Assembly: GCA_021819135.1 (NCBI GenBank)
Contig: JAKASE010000004.1
Location: 62,001 to 126,000 of the forward strand
Length of the DNA: 64,000 nucleotides
Source of the DNA: Thermoplasmata archaeon
Lineage (GTDB): Archaea; Thermoplasmatota; Thermoplasmata; Lutacidiplasmatales; UBA184
Direction: 5' to 3'
Below, piece after piece: positions 1 through 7,690 of this stretch; positions within the stretch are counted from its first letter, which is position 1; the number at the start of each line of letters is the position of its first letter. Below the pieces are notes generated by a model. The model was not told the DNA's origin. It saw nothing but the letters and a program-made list of their open reading frames with translations, and made no database searches. Made by a program: the position numbers and the translations under genes.

Positions 1-3000
1 CGCTCCCGATCGCGACATCGATCGTCCAGTCCTCCACCCCTCCCGAGGCGGCCGCGCTCTCGGAGATCGCCACGCTCACCGAACCGAAGCACCCCGAGCT
101 CGCCCTCGCGGCCCGGGAGCGGCTCCGCGAGGTCGACCCCCGCAACCTGCAGAACCTCCACGACCTCCGCGACCTTGCGACGCGGCTCGATCGGGCCGAT
201 CAGGCGCTCGCCGCATGCCGGGCCATCCTCGCCGCGCATCCGGACAACCTCGAGGCGATGCGCGGGGTCGCGGAGCTCGAGCTCGCCCAGGGTCACCCGG
301 AGGCGGCGATCGAGGCGTACCAGGCGATCCGAGCGGCGCACCCCCACGCGGTCGGCGAGCTCCGCAAGGGGCTCGACGTCGCCCGCGAAGCCCATCGCGC
401 GGACGTCGAGCAGGAGTTCGCGAAGTCGATCCTCGCCGAGGACCCGATCGACCTCACCGCCCAGGTCGCCCTCGCCCGGACGCTCTCCGCTTCGGGCGAC
501 ACGATGGCGTCGATCCGGGCCTACGACGATCTCCTCACCGCCCATCCCGCCGAGCTGCCGTACCTCCTCGAGAAGAAGGAGGTCGTGGCGCGCACCAACG
601 ACCCCGCGCTCCTCGCCCCCGTCCTCGACGAGATCTTCCGCCTCGACCCGACCCGTACCGAGATCGCGATCGAGCGAGGCAATCTCTACCTCGCCCTCGC
701 CTACGACCAGGCGGAGGGATCGGCCGAGCGGGACCGGGCGGCGCGGACGGCGCTCGTCTCCTACGAACGCGCGTCGACCGATCCCGGCGCCGCATCGGTC
801 GCGAACCTCGGGATCGCGCGCGCCTCCCGGCTCGTCGGGGACTCCGACCGGGCCGTGCGGGCGTACGCGACGTTCCTCGAGCCGGAAGGCAATCGACGGC
901 GGTACGACATCCAGAAGGAGCACGGCCATGCCCTCCGGGAGACCGGGCGGTACTCCGAGGCCGCGGAGGCGTACGTCGGAGCGATCTCGGGCGGCCTCGA
1001 GGACCCGGATCTCTTCTGGGGCGCGGTCGAGGTGCTCGCGCCGCTCAACCAGGACGCCCGCGCCCTCCAGCTCCTCGAGGTCCTCCTGCGCCACGACCCG
1101 AACAACCCGCTCTATCTGCGCAAGAAGGGCCAGCTCCTCCTGAAGGTCGGCAAGCGCCACGAGGCCCTCCAGGCGCTCCAGCAGGCGGTCCAGGGGGCCC
1201 ACGGGGACCCGCACTCCTACTTCGAGGTCGCCGAGGCGCTCCGTGCCGAGGGGGCGTACGCCGATGCGATCCAGTACTACCGGGAAGGGCTCAAGGTCGA
1301 CCCGAAGAGCCGGCACGGCCGTCTCGCCCTCGCCGAGACGCTGCAGCTCGCCGGCCAGTACTCCGAGGTCGTCGACCTGGTCGATCCCCTCCTCACCGAG
1401 GACGCCAACGACCTCGCGGCCTGGAAGGTCCGGGGCGATGCGCTCCGCGCGCTCGGCCGACCGTCCGAGGTGCTCTATTCGCTCCGGGCGATCCTCCTCC
1501 TCGAGCCCGAGAACGGCGGCGCGCTGCTCGAGATGTACCGGCTCCAGCGGGACGCGAAGGAGACGAAGGAGGCGTACGAGACGCTGAGCCGCCTCCTCGC
1601 CACCGACGCGCCCGAGGCCCGGGACGCGACCCTCCAGCTCGAGCGGGGAGACCTCGCGGCGGGCCTCGGCCTCACGGAGGAGGCCAACCAGTCCTACGAG
1701 AAGGCGGCCCAGATCGACCCGGTCTACGGGGTCGAGATCGCGATCCGCCGCGCGCGGCTCCGGCTGAGCGCCGGCCGCCCGGACCTCGCCCTCGCGGTCC
1801 TCGATGACGGCCTGAAGGCCCACCCGTCCGGGGCTCCCCCGAACCTCGGGGCCCTGCTGCTACGGGCCGAGGTGCTCGAGGCGCTCGAGCGGCCCACCGA
1901 GGCGCGGGCCGTCTACGAGGAGGTGCGCGCCCGCGAGCCGAAGTCCCCGGTCGCGCTCGCGGGGATCGCGAAGTCGATGCTCTCCGAGGGGAAGCACACC
2001 GAGGCCTCCGAGTTCCTTCGGTTGGCGATCCCGCAGCTCCCGCCGCAGGAGAACCTCTATCTCCTCCTCGCGGAGGCGGAGAGCGGCCTCGGTCATCTCG
2101 ATCTCGCCCACGACGCGCTCCGACGCGGCGTCGAGGTCCTCCCGAAGAGCGTCGCGCTCTGGGTACGGCTCGGCGAGGTCGGCGTCGTGCAGCAGGCCTG
2201 GGCCGACGCCGCGGGGGCGCTCGCCCATGCGCTCGCCCTCGCCCCGGCCGACGTCGACGTGCTCCTCCGGGCCGGGTTCGTCGCCGAGCGGATGAACCAT
2301 CCGAACGAAGCGCTCGCGTTCTACGAACGGGCCACCGACGCGGACCCCACGAACAAGCAGGCGTGGACGAGCCGGGGCCTCGCGCTCATCGCCACCGGTC
2401 GTCCGACCGACGCCGGCACGGCGTTCGATCGCGCGCTCGCGCTCGACTCGGACTTCGGTCCCGCGAAGGACGGCAAGAAGGTCGCGATCCAGCGTACCCG
2501 CGACGTCGAGATCCAGCGGTACGGGCGCGACGCGCTGCTCCTCGAGGCCCGGGTCAACCGCACGATCACCAAGAACGACCTCTTCGTGACCCTGCACGTC
2601 CCCTACGAGTTCCTCGAACCGGTCCTCTCCGCGATCAGCAAGACCGCCAAGATCGACCTCGAGCAGCTCGACGCGGCCGAGGTACGGGACCTCGAGAACG
2701 CGTCGTACCACCTGATCACCTCCGCCCTCGACCGGCGGCCGCCGGGGATCGAGCGGCGCGGGTTCTCCCTCGCGGACGTCGCGGTCCTTGCCCCTCCCGC
2801 CTACTCGCTCGTCCAGGACCAGCGTCTCTTCGGATACCTCAAGGCGGTCCTCGAGGCCGACCTGCGCGCGGAGAATCTCGCGCTGACGCCGGACGTGGAG
2901 GAGCTCGCGCGGCAGGCGCTCGTCCTGCCCCCCGAGCAGCGGACGCTCTTCCACATCGTGAAGAACCTGCGCGTCGGGGTCTACAAGGCTCGGCTGATCA

Positions 3001-3800
3001 AGGTCGTCGAGGAGGCCGGCTCGGCGGTCCACGCGCCGCTCCCCTCGCTCGACCTCGGCGCCTACTCGCCCGAGTTCCGCGCGTCGACAAGCGGCGAAGC
3101 CGGCGCCCCCGAGCCCGACTCCGGCGAGACGGCGGAGTTCGCCCCGCCAGAAGCGGTCCCGGCGGAGGAGGCGGCGTCGACGCCCCCCGACTGGTCGATC
3201 CCGCCTCCCGGTCATGGGACCGCGGCCGCCCACGCGGCGGCGACCCGAGGCGGCGGCTCCGCGACCGTGGCGCGATGCGTCGGCTGCGGCGGGATCGCCT
3301 CGGTGCGCCATGCCTGTTCCGCCCCGCTCTGCCAGCATTGCATCGGGCAGTTCCCGAACTGCCCGAAGTGCGGCCAGCCGGTGACGACCTCGTCGACCCG
3401 GGCCGTGGACGGTGTGGTCGTTCAGGCCGCGGCCCCGAGGACGGGCCGCGGGGGCGGAGGGATCGGAGGCGGCATCCGGAGCGTCTTCGGGCGGTCCAAG
3501 CCCGCCCGGTCCGAGCCCCCGGAGCCGAAGGCGTCGGCCCCCCGGGCCGAGCATGCCGCGAAGACCCCTCACGCTCCCACCGCCCCGCATCCTCCCGCGG
3601 CCGTTCGTCCCCCCGCCGAGAAGGGAAAGCCGGCCGAACGATCGGCCCCCGCCGCGCACCATGCGGCCGCCACCCCGGCCGCGGCAGAGTCGAAACCCGC
3701 CCCGAAGGGGCCCCCCGAGCCGCCCGCTCCCCCCACGGCCTCCGCCACGCCGCCTCCGCGTCCCCGCCGGGAGAAGCGCGACGACGAGCCCCGCCTGTAG
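1..3800 (+). CDS. TPR-repeat protein with C-terminal zinc-binding module (5' partial)
   Basis: The frame is open from base 3, so the true start lies before the window and the first ATG (258) is internal. About 1,265 codons are visible. The first ~830 residues are degenerate TPR-like helical pairs rich in Ala, Leu and Glu, a fold that normally scaffolds protein complexes. A ~180-residue helical block follows that I do not recognise. A Cys-rich segment (bases about 3276-3390) has C-x2-C, C-x2-C and C-x2-C pairs like a treble-clef or RING-type zinc site. The last ~130 residues are Pro/Ala/Lys-rich and probably disordered. No signal peptide or membrane segment is visible. It precedes four genes of which three carry zinc ribbons, so a shared assembly is plausible. 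The specific function is unknown. Confidence 0.85.
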   Translation, partial: LPIATSIVQSSTPPEAAALSEIATLTEPKHPELALAARERLREVDPRNLQNLHDLRDLATRLDRADQALAACRAILAAHPDNLEAMRGVAELELAQGHPEAAIEAYQAIRAAHPHAVGELRKGLDVAREAHRADVEQEFAKSILAEDPIDLTAQVALARTLSASGDTMASIRAYDDLLTAHPAELPYLLEKKEVVARTNDPALLAPVLDEIFRLDPTRTEIAIERGNLYLALAYDQAEGSAERDRAARTALVSYERASTDPGAASVANLGIARASRLVGDSDRAVRAYATFLEPEGNRRRYDIQKEHGHALRETGRYSEAAEAYVGAISGGLEDPDLFWGAVEVLAPLNQDARALQLLEVLLRHDPNNPLYLRKKGQLLLKVGKRHEALQALQQAVQGAHGDPHSYFEVAEALRAEGAYADAIQYYREGLKVDPKSRHGRLALAETLQLAGQYSEVVDLVDPLLTEDANDLAAWKVRGDALRALGRPSEVLYSLRAILLLEPENGGALLEMYRLQRDAKETKEAYETLSRLLATDAPEARDATLQLERGDLAAGLGLTEEANQSYEKAAQIDPVYGVEIAIRRARLRLSAGRPDLALAVLDDGLKAHPSGAPPNLGALLLRAEVLEALERPTEARAVYEEVRAREPKSPVALAGIAKSMLSEGKHTEASEFLRLAIPQLPPQENLYLLLAEAESGLGHLDLAHDALRRGVEVLPKSVALWVRLGEVGVVQQAWADAAGALAHALALAPADVDVLLRAGFVAERMNHPNEALAFYERATDADPTNKQAWTSRGLALIATGRPTDAGTAFDRALALDSDFGPAKDGKKVAIQRTRDVEIQRYGRDALLLEARVNRTITKNDLFVTLHVPYEFLEPVLSAISKTAKIDLEQLDAAEVRDLENASYHLITSALDRRPPGIERRGFSLADVAVLAPPAYSLVQDQRLFGYLKAVLEADLRAENLALTPDVEELARQALVLPPEQRTLFHIVKNLRVGVYKARLIKVVEEAGSAVHAPLPSLDLGAYSPEFRASTSGEAGAPEPDSGETAEFAPPEAVPAEEAASTPPDWSIPPPGHGTAAAHAAATRGGGSATVARCVGCGGIASVRHACSAPLCQHCIGQFPNCPKCGQPVTTSSTRAVDGVVVQAAAPRTGRGGGGIGGGIRSVFGRSKPARSEPPEPKASAPRAEHAAKTPHAPTAPHPPAAVRPPAEKGKPAERSAPAAHHAAATPAAAESKPAPKGPPEPPAPPTASATPPPRPRREKRDDEPRL

Positions 3801-4091
3801 AGACCGACCCTCCGGCCGAACCGTCCGTGTCCGACTCTTGAAGCTCCCAGATTGAGGCGATCGGGGGATCGTGGACCCATGGGGGCACTCGAACCTCGTG
3901 GAGCTCCGGCCGGGATCGCTGCGCATGGACCGGGACCAGGACGTTCCCCCCGACTCCCTGCAGGTCTAGGGTCCCTCTCCCCCACCGGAGCCTCTGAGGT
4001 CCGGCGGAGTCGGGAGGCTGCCGAGGAGTCCCCCTCGAACCGGCGACTTAGTCTCATATAGTCGCACCGGCCTTCTTGGTGGGAGCAGTTC
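3801..4091 (+). promoter_or_regulatory. Intergenic region with TATA box inside a 6-bp inverted repeat
   Basis: No gene is seen in these 291 bases. Near the end a TATA-like element (TCATATAGT, 4054-4062) sits between the arms GCGACT (4043-4048) and AGTCGC (4060-4065), an exact 6-bp inverted repeat with an 11-base spacer. The GTG start of the next gene lies about 34 bases beyond the TATA centre, so a leader of roughly 8-10 bases is expected. The flanking repeat could be an operator; that is inference. Confidence 0.5.
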
Positions 4092-4661
4092 GTGTCGAGT
4101 GTCTCCCCGCCGTTGCAGCCCGTGCGCGACAAGTGGAGCGGACTGCTGCTGACGGTCCTGTTCCTGGTCTTCGCGGTCGTCCTGTTCGCGGGGATCTACC
4201 TCGCGCTCCCGTACAACCAGCACTTCTGGGCGCTCATCGCGATCGGGATCCTCTCGCTCCTTTTCTCCCTCGGATCCTACATGGCGGAGTCGCTCTCCCG
4301 CCAGGCGACCGCCCAGCGGTCGCTCGCCTGGGGGTTCTTCGGGATGGGGTTCGCCGTCCTCCTCCTGACGATCGGTCTGGGACCCGCCTACGGCATCACC
4401 ACGGTCACCGGCACCCTGTTCAGCCTGGCCCTCATCATCGTGGCCCTGATCGTCGCGGTCGCCCTCATCGCCTGGCGGGGCCGCGCCGTGCGCGCCACCG
4501 AGAACCAGGAGGTCCCGCGCTCCGCGTGGCGCGCGGAGAACGCACCGTCCGCCTTCTCCTACGCGACCGCGAAGGCCCCGAGCGTCCCGTCGACGGCGCC
4601 GCCGGCCTCCCCCCCGTCCCCGCCCGGAGGCGGAACTCCCCCTCCTCCCCGGAGCCCCTAA
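4092..4661 (+). CDS. Four-TM membrane protein of unknown function
   Basis: A 189-residue integral membrane protein with no family I recognise. Four hydrophobic helices can be read at about residues 18-40, 45-65, 80-100 and 105-130, followed by a Pro/Ser-rich cytoplasmic-type tail (PPASPPSPPGGGTPPPP). The start is GTG (translated Met), chosen because it follows the TATA element at 4054-4062; no ATG is available before the first helix. The stop is one base from the ATG of the next zinc-ribbon gene, so the two are almost certainly co-transcribed. Its place beside an SPFH-domain protein fits a membrane-associated complex, but nothing in the sequence names an activity. Confidence 0.75.
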   Translation: MSSVSPPLQPVRDKWSGLLLTVLFLVFAVVLFAGIYLALPYNQHFWALIAIGILSLLFSLGSYMAESLSRQATAQRSLAWGFFGMGFAVLLLTIGLGPAYGITTVTGTLFSLALIIVALIVAVALIAWRGRAVRATENQEVPRSAWRAENAPSAFSYATAKAPSVPSTAPPASPPSPPGGGTPPPPRSP

Positions 4662-4662
4662 C

Positions 4663-5361
4663 ATGGCAACGAACACGACCCCCCCGGTGACGGCGACCTC
4701 GGCGACCTGCCCGAAGTGCGGCACGATCGCGCCGCCGGGCGCCCGGTTCTGCAACGCCTGCGGCTCCTCGCTCTTCGTGGGGCAGGGCGGCAGCTCGACC
4801 GGCACGCTCGCGCCGGCGGGAGCCCCTCCGCTCGACCTCCGCCAGAAGGTCGAGGGGGACCGGGGCGTCCTGAAGCGGCTCCAGCTCCTGATCCCCGGCT
4901 TCCGCGGCTACCGCCAGGGCGAGGACATCCGGGAGGCGGACAGCCTGCTCCGCATCCAGGTCGCGGACAAGGTCAAGAACGCGCGGACGACCGTCGAGAA
5001 CTCCCGGGCCGCGCTCGCGAACGCGGGCCAGTTCCAGGTCCTGAACGACCTCTCGCCGCTCATCGCAAACCTCTGGCAGCTCGAAGGCGAGATCCGCCAC
5101 GCCGAGCAGGGATACACGGGGATCTCCCCTGCGGTCCGGATCAATCCCCAGCAGCTCGACCGCCTCTACGAGTACGACTACGGGTTCGCCGAGGCGGCCG
5201 ACCAGCTCAACCAGACCCTCTCCTCGCTGCCCGGGCTCCTGATGGGCGGGAACGCGTCCCAGGCGCCGACGGTGATCGCCACCTCCCGAGGCCAGGTGAA
5301 CCGGCTCGAGCAAGCGTTCAAGGCCCGGCTCCAGGTCATCGAGGGGATCCGCGTCTCGTAG
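4663..5361 (+). CDS. Zinc-ribbon protein of unknown function
   Basis: A 232-residue protein with an N-terminal zinc ribbon (C-P-K-C at residues 16-19 and C-N-A-C at 31-34), the short double-ribbon type common in archaeal and Gram-positive adaptor proteins. The remaining ~180 residues are predominantly helical and amphipathic (Gln/Leu/Ala-rich, no membrane span) and resemble no family I can name. The ATG follows the preceding stop by one base. The next gene, an SPFH-domain protein ending in the same type of zinc ribbon, starts 44 bases downstream. The shared ribbons suggest the products assemble together. Substrate or ligand is unknown. Confidence 0.75.
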   Translation: MATNTTPPVTATSATCPKCGTIAPPGARFCNACGSSLFVGQGGSSTGTLAPAGAPPLDLRQKVEGDRGVLKRLQLLIPGFRGYRQGEDIREADSLLRIQVADKVKNARTTVENSRAALANAGQFQVLNDLSPLIANLWQLEGEIRHAEQGYTGISPAVRINPQQLDRLYEYDYGFAEAADQLNQTLSSLPGLLMGGNASQAPTVIATSRGQVNRLEQAFKARLQVIEGIRVS

Positions 5362-5405
5362 CGGCGTAGGGAAGGAACTCAGGGAGAGGACAAGAGGAAC
5401 GAACC

Positions 5406-6572
5406 ATGGTCACGAACCAACCGATACCCCAGCGCGGAGGCAGCTTCATCGGCGCGACGACGGTCAACTGGGAGGACGCCTACAAGGGCAACAACGTGAT
5501 GTGGCGCGTTCCCCGGAACATCCGGTGGAACGACAACATCGTCGTGCGCCAGGACGAGACCGCGGTCTTCTACCGGGATGGGAAGGTCCTCGCCTACCTC
5601 GAGAAGCCGGACCGTTACGCGCTGACGAGCATGAACGCCCCCCTGATCGGCGGGCTCGTGCAGCATCTCTCGGGGGTCCGCCAGGAGGCGGAGGTCTACT
5701 ACCTCCAGCGGCGCATCTTCGACGGCAAGTTCGGGAGCGCGGAGCCGTACGTCTTCCGCGACCCGGATTTCGGGCTCGTCAACCTGCGCGTCTTCGGCAG
5801 CTACCGCTGGCGGGTCGGGGCGCCGGACAACTTCATCAACCAGTTCGTCGGGACGTTCGGGGCGGTCGCGACCCCGGACGTGGAGACCCGGCTCCGCGAG
5901 CAGATGGTCCTGCTCGTCTACAACACGCTCGGCAAGATGAAGGAGCAGGGGATGCGGGTCACCGACCTCGCCTCCCAGGTGATGACGATCGAGCAGGCGG
6001 TGCTCGGCTTCGCTCCGCAGCACTTCGGTCCGCTCGGCGTCGAGATCAACCAGCTCCAGGGGCTCTCGATCAACCTCCCCGACGAGGTCACGAAGGCCGT
6101 CAACACCCGGTCGGAGATGGGCGTCCTCGGCGTGAACTACATGCAGTACCAGGCCGGCCAGGCGATGACCACCGCGGCCGCGAACCCCTCGGGGGGCGCG
6201 GGCGCGATGGCGGGCGCCGGGGTCGGTCTCGGGGCCGGCCTCGGGATGGGATACGGCATGGCCGGTCAGATGCAGGGGATGTACGCCGGCGGCGGCCCGA
6301 GCCAGCAATGCTCGAAGTGCGGTGCCCTCGTTCCCGCGGGGAACCGCTTCTGCCCGAGCTGCGGGAACTCCATGGCCCCGGCGGCCGCACCGGCGGGGGG
6401 GCCCCCGTGCCCGAAGTGCGGAAAGCCGACCCCCGGGGGCGGCGTGAAGTTCTGCCCGAACTGCGGCGCCTCCCTCGAGCCCGCGCCGCCCCGCAAGTGC
6501 CCGAAGTGCTCGGCCGACGTGCCGGCGACGAGCAAGTTCTGCCCCAACTGCGGGACCTCGATGGGCCCGTAA
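5406..6572 (+). CDS. SPFH (band 7) domain protein with three C-terminal zinc ribbons
   Basis: 388 residues. Residues ~20-240 match the SPFH/band-7-like domain of the family often labelled 'virion core protein' (B. subtilis YdjI-like), soluble relatives of flotillins that bind membranes. A Gly/Ala/Met-rich linker (~245-295) leads to three zinc ribbons, each C-x2-C followed ~11-13 residues later by C-x2-C, at about 303-322, 335-354 and 365-383. No transmembrane helix is seen. In B. subtilis, ydjI lies with a PspA paralogue and the zinc-ribbon gene ydjG; here it is between two zinc-ribbon genes, 44 and 45 bases from its neighbours. A role in membrane stress or membrane organisation is inferred from the family only. 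Confidence 0.85.
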   Translation: MVTNQPIPQRGGSFIGATTVNWEDAYKGNNVMWRVPRNIRWNDNIVVRQDETAVFYRDGKVLAYLEKPDRYALTSMNAPLIGGLVQHLSGVRQEAEVYYLQRRIFDGKFGSAEPYVFRDPDFGLVNLRVFGSYRWRVGAPDNFINQFVGTFGAVATPDVETRLREQMVLLVYNTLGKMKEQGMRVTDLASQVMTIEQAVLGFAPQHFGPLGVEINQLQGLSINLPDEVTKAVNTRSEMGVLGVNYMQYQAGQAMTTAAANPSGGAGAMAGAGVGLGAGLGMGYGMAGQMQGMYAGGGPSQQCSKCGALVPAGNRFCPSCGNSMAPAAAPAGGPPCPKCGKPTPGGGVKFCPNCGASLEPAPPRKCPKCSADVPATSKFCPNCGTSMGP

Positions 6573-6617
6573 ACCCCTTGACCCGAACCCGTTCCCGTCC
6601 CGAGAGAGGTCCGTTCG

Positions 6618-7607
6618 ATGTTCTGTGAGAAGTGCGGCGCCCAGCTTCCCGACGACGCGAAGTTCTGCTTCAAGTGCGGTACTGCGACCTCGGCCGGAGC
6701 GGCGCCGGGCCGCTCCTCCTCTTCCTCCTCCTCCACGGCCGCCTCGGGGCCGACCCTCGCCCCCGCGGGGACGCAGGAGCTGAAGTGCCCCTCCTGCGGT
6801 GCGCCGATCCACGCCGAGCTCGGGGAGATGGTGATCACCTGCGACTACTGCGGCAGCTCCGTGACGCTCGGAGGTACCGGCTGGAAGGAGATCAACAAGC
6901 ACACGATGCTCTCCCTCAAGGTCGGGGAACGCGAGGCCGCGCTCGGCATCGTGCAAGGCTACCTCGACCAGGGGTTCTTCCACCGCCACTTCTTCGAGGA
7001 GGCGAAGCTCGAGGACCAGAAGCTCACGTTCGTTCCGTTCTGGGTGCTCCCATCCTCGGCGTCCACCACGTACCAGTACCAGGCGGTCGCGACCAGCGTC
7101 GGCACCACCGTCGGGACGATCGCCGCCGGCGCCCTCCTCGGGAGCGCCCTCGGCGGCGGACGGCGCGGCGGGGGGTTCATGATGATGCCGATCCTGGCCG
7201 GCCCGGTCGTGAACCCGACGCGCAGCGCCACGATCTCGGGACAGTACGAGTACCCGATCGTCGCCGTCAAGGCGATGAGCCAGTACCAGCCCAAGGACTA
7301 CCAGTTCGCCCTCGGCGACCGCGCGCTCTTCGACCGGAAGTCGATCCCGCAGGGGGTCCCGATCCTGAACGGCGACCTCGGGGAGGATGCGGCACAGCAC
7401 GCCGCCCAGGCCTACGTCCAGGAGCTCCAGGCCGAGGAGGCGCACCACAAGCACAGCATGGTCTCGAACCTGCAGTGCCACGTCGAGGTCTCCGAAGGGG
7501 AGCTCCTGCACGTCCCGATCTGGTACTTCCAGTTCGACCACAAGGGCACGAAGCCCGCCGTCATCGTCGACGCGCACTCCGGGCGGGTCATCCAGACCGT
7601 GGGGTAG
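6618..7607 (+). CDS. Double zinc-ribbon protein, YdjG-like context
   Basis: 329 residues with two separate zinc ribbons: C-E-K-C/C-F-K-C at residues 3-21, and C-P-S-C/C-D-Y-C at about 55-78. The second is the TFIIB-like ribbon seen in DNA- or protein-binding adaptors. A Ser-rich linker joins them. The rest (~95-329) is a mixed alpha/beta region with a short glycine-rich hydrophobic stretch near residues 165-195 (TTVGTIAAGALLGSALGG) that could insert in or line a membrane. I do not recognise the C-terminal domain. It follows the SPFH gene by 45 bases in the same direction and ends this run of zinc-ribbon genes. The shared ribbon type suggests a common partner. Confidence 0.78.
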   Translation: MFCEKCGAQLPDDAKFCFKCGTATSAGAAPGRSSSSSSSTAASGPTLAPAGTQELKCPSCGAPIHAELGEMVITCDYCGSSVTLGGTGWKEINKHTMLSLKVGEREAALGIVQGYLDQGFFHRHFFEEAKLEDQKLTFVPFWVLPSSASTTYQYQAVATSVGTTVGTIAAGALLGSALGGGRRGGGFMMMPILAGPVVNPTRSATISGQYEYPIVAVKAMSQYQPKDYQFALGDRALFDRKSIPQGVPILNGDLGEDAAQHAAQAYVQELQAEEAHHKHSMVSNLQCHVEVSEGELLHVPIWYFQFDHKGTKPAVIVDAHSGRVIQTVG

Positions 7608-7660
7608 CGGCGGCGGTCGGCTCCGTGGCACCTTCCACGCGCGATCGCTCGACCTGCCAA

Positions 7661-7666
7661 CTTAAG
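7661..7666 (+). promoter_or_regulatory. TATA-like element of the propeller/PKD gene
   Basis: CTTAAG is centred 27-28 bases before the GTG at 7691. This spacing fits a leaderless archaeal transcript and fixes the start of the next gene. Confidence 0.6.
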
Positions 7667-7690
7667 CCCCCGACCTCGCTCGCCCGCCCC

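Noticed and set aside
1860-3926. 688-codon minus-strand frame opposite the TPR gene
   Set aside because: Arg/Gly/Pro-rich low-complexity translation without any motif; a shadow caused by high G+C. The plus strand has clear TPR and zinc modules.
3801-4091. Possible small RNA or tRNA upstream of the four-TM gene
   Set aside because: No cloverleaf or conserved stem could be built; only a TATA box and a short inverted repeat are supported.
5379-7631. 750-codon minus-strand frame
   Set aside because: Mirrors the SPFH and zinc-ribbon genes; its translation has the Glu/Arg/Leu bias of an antisense frame and no recognisable domain.
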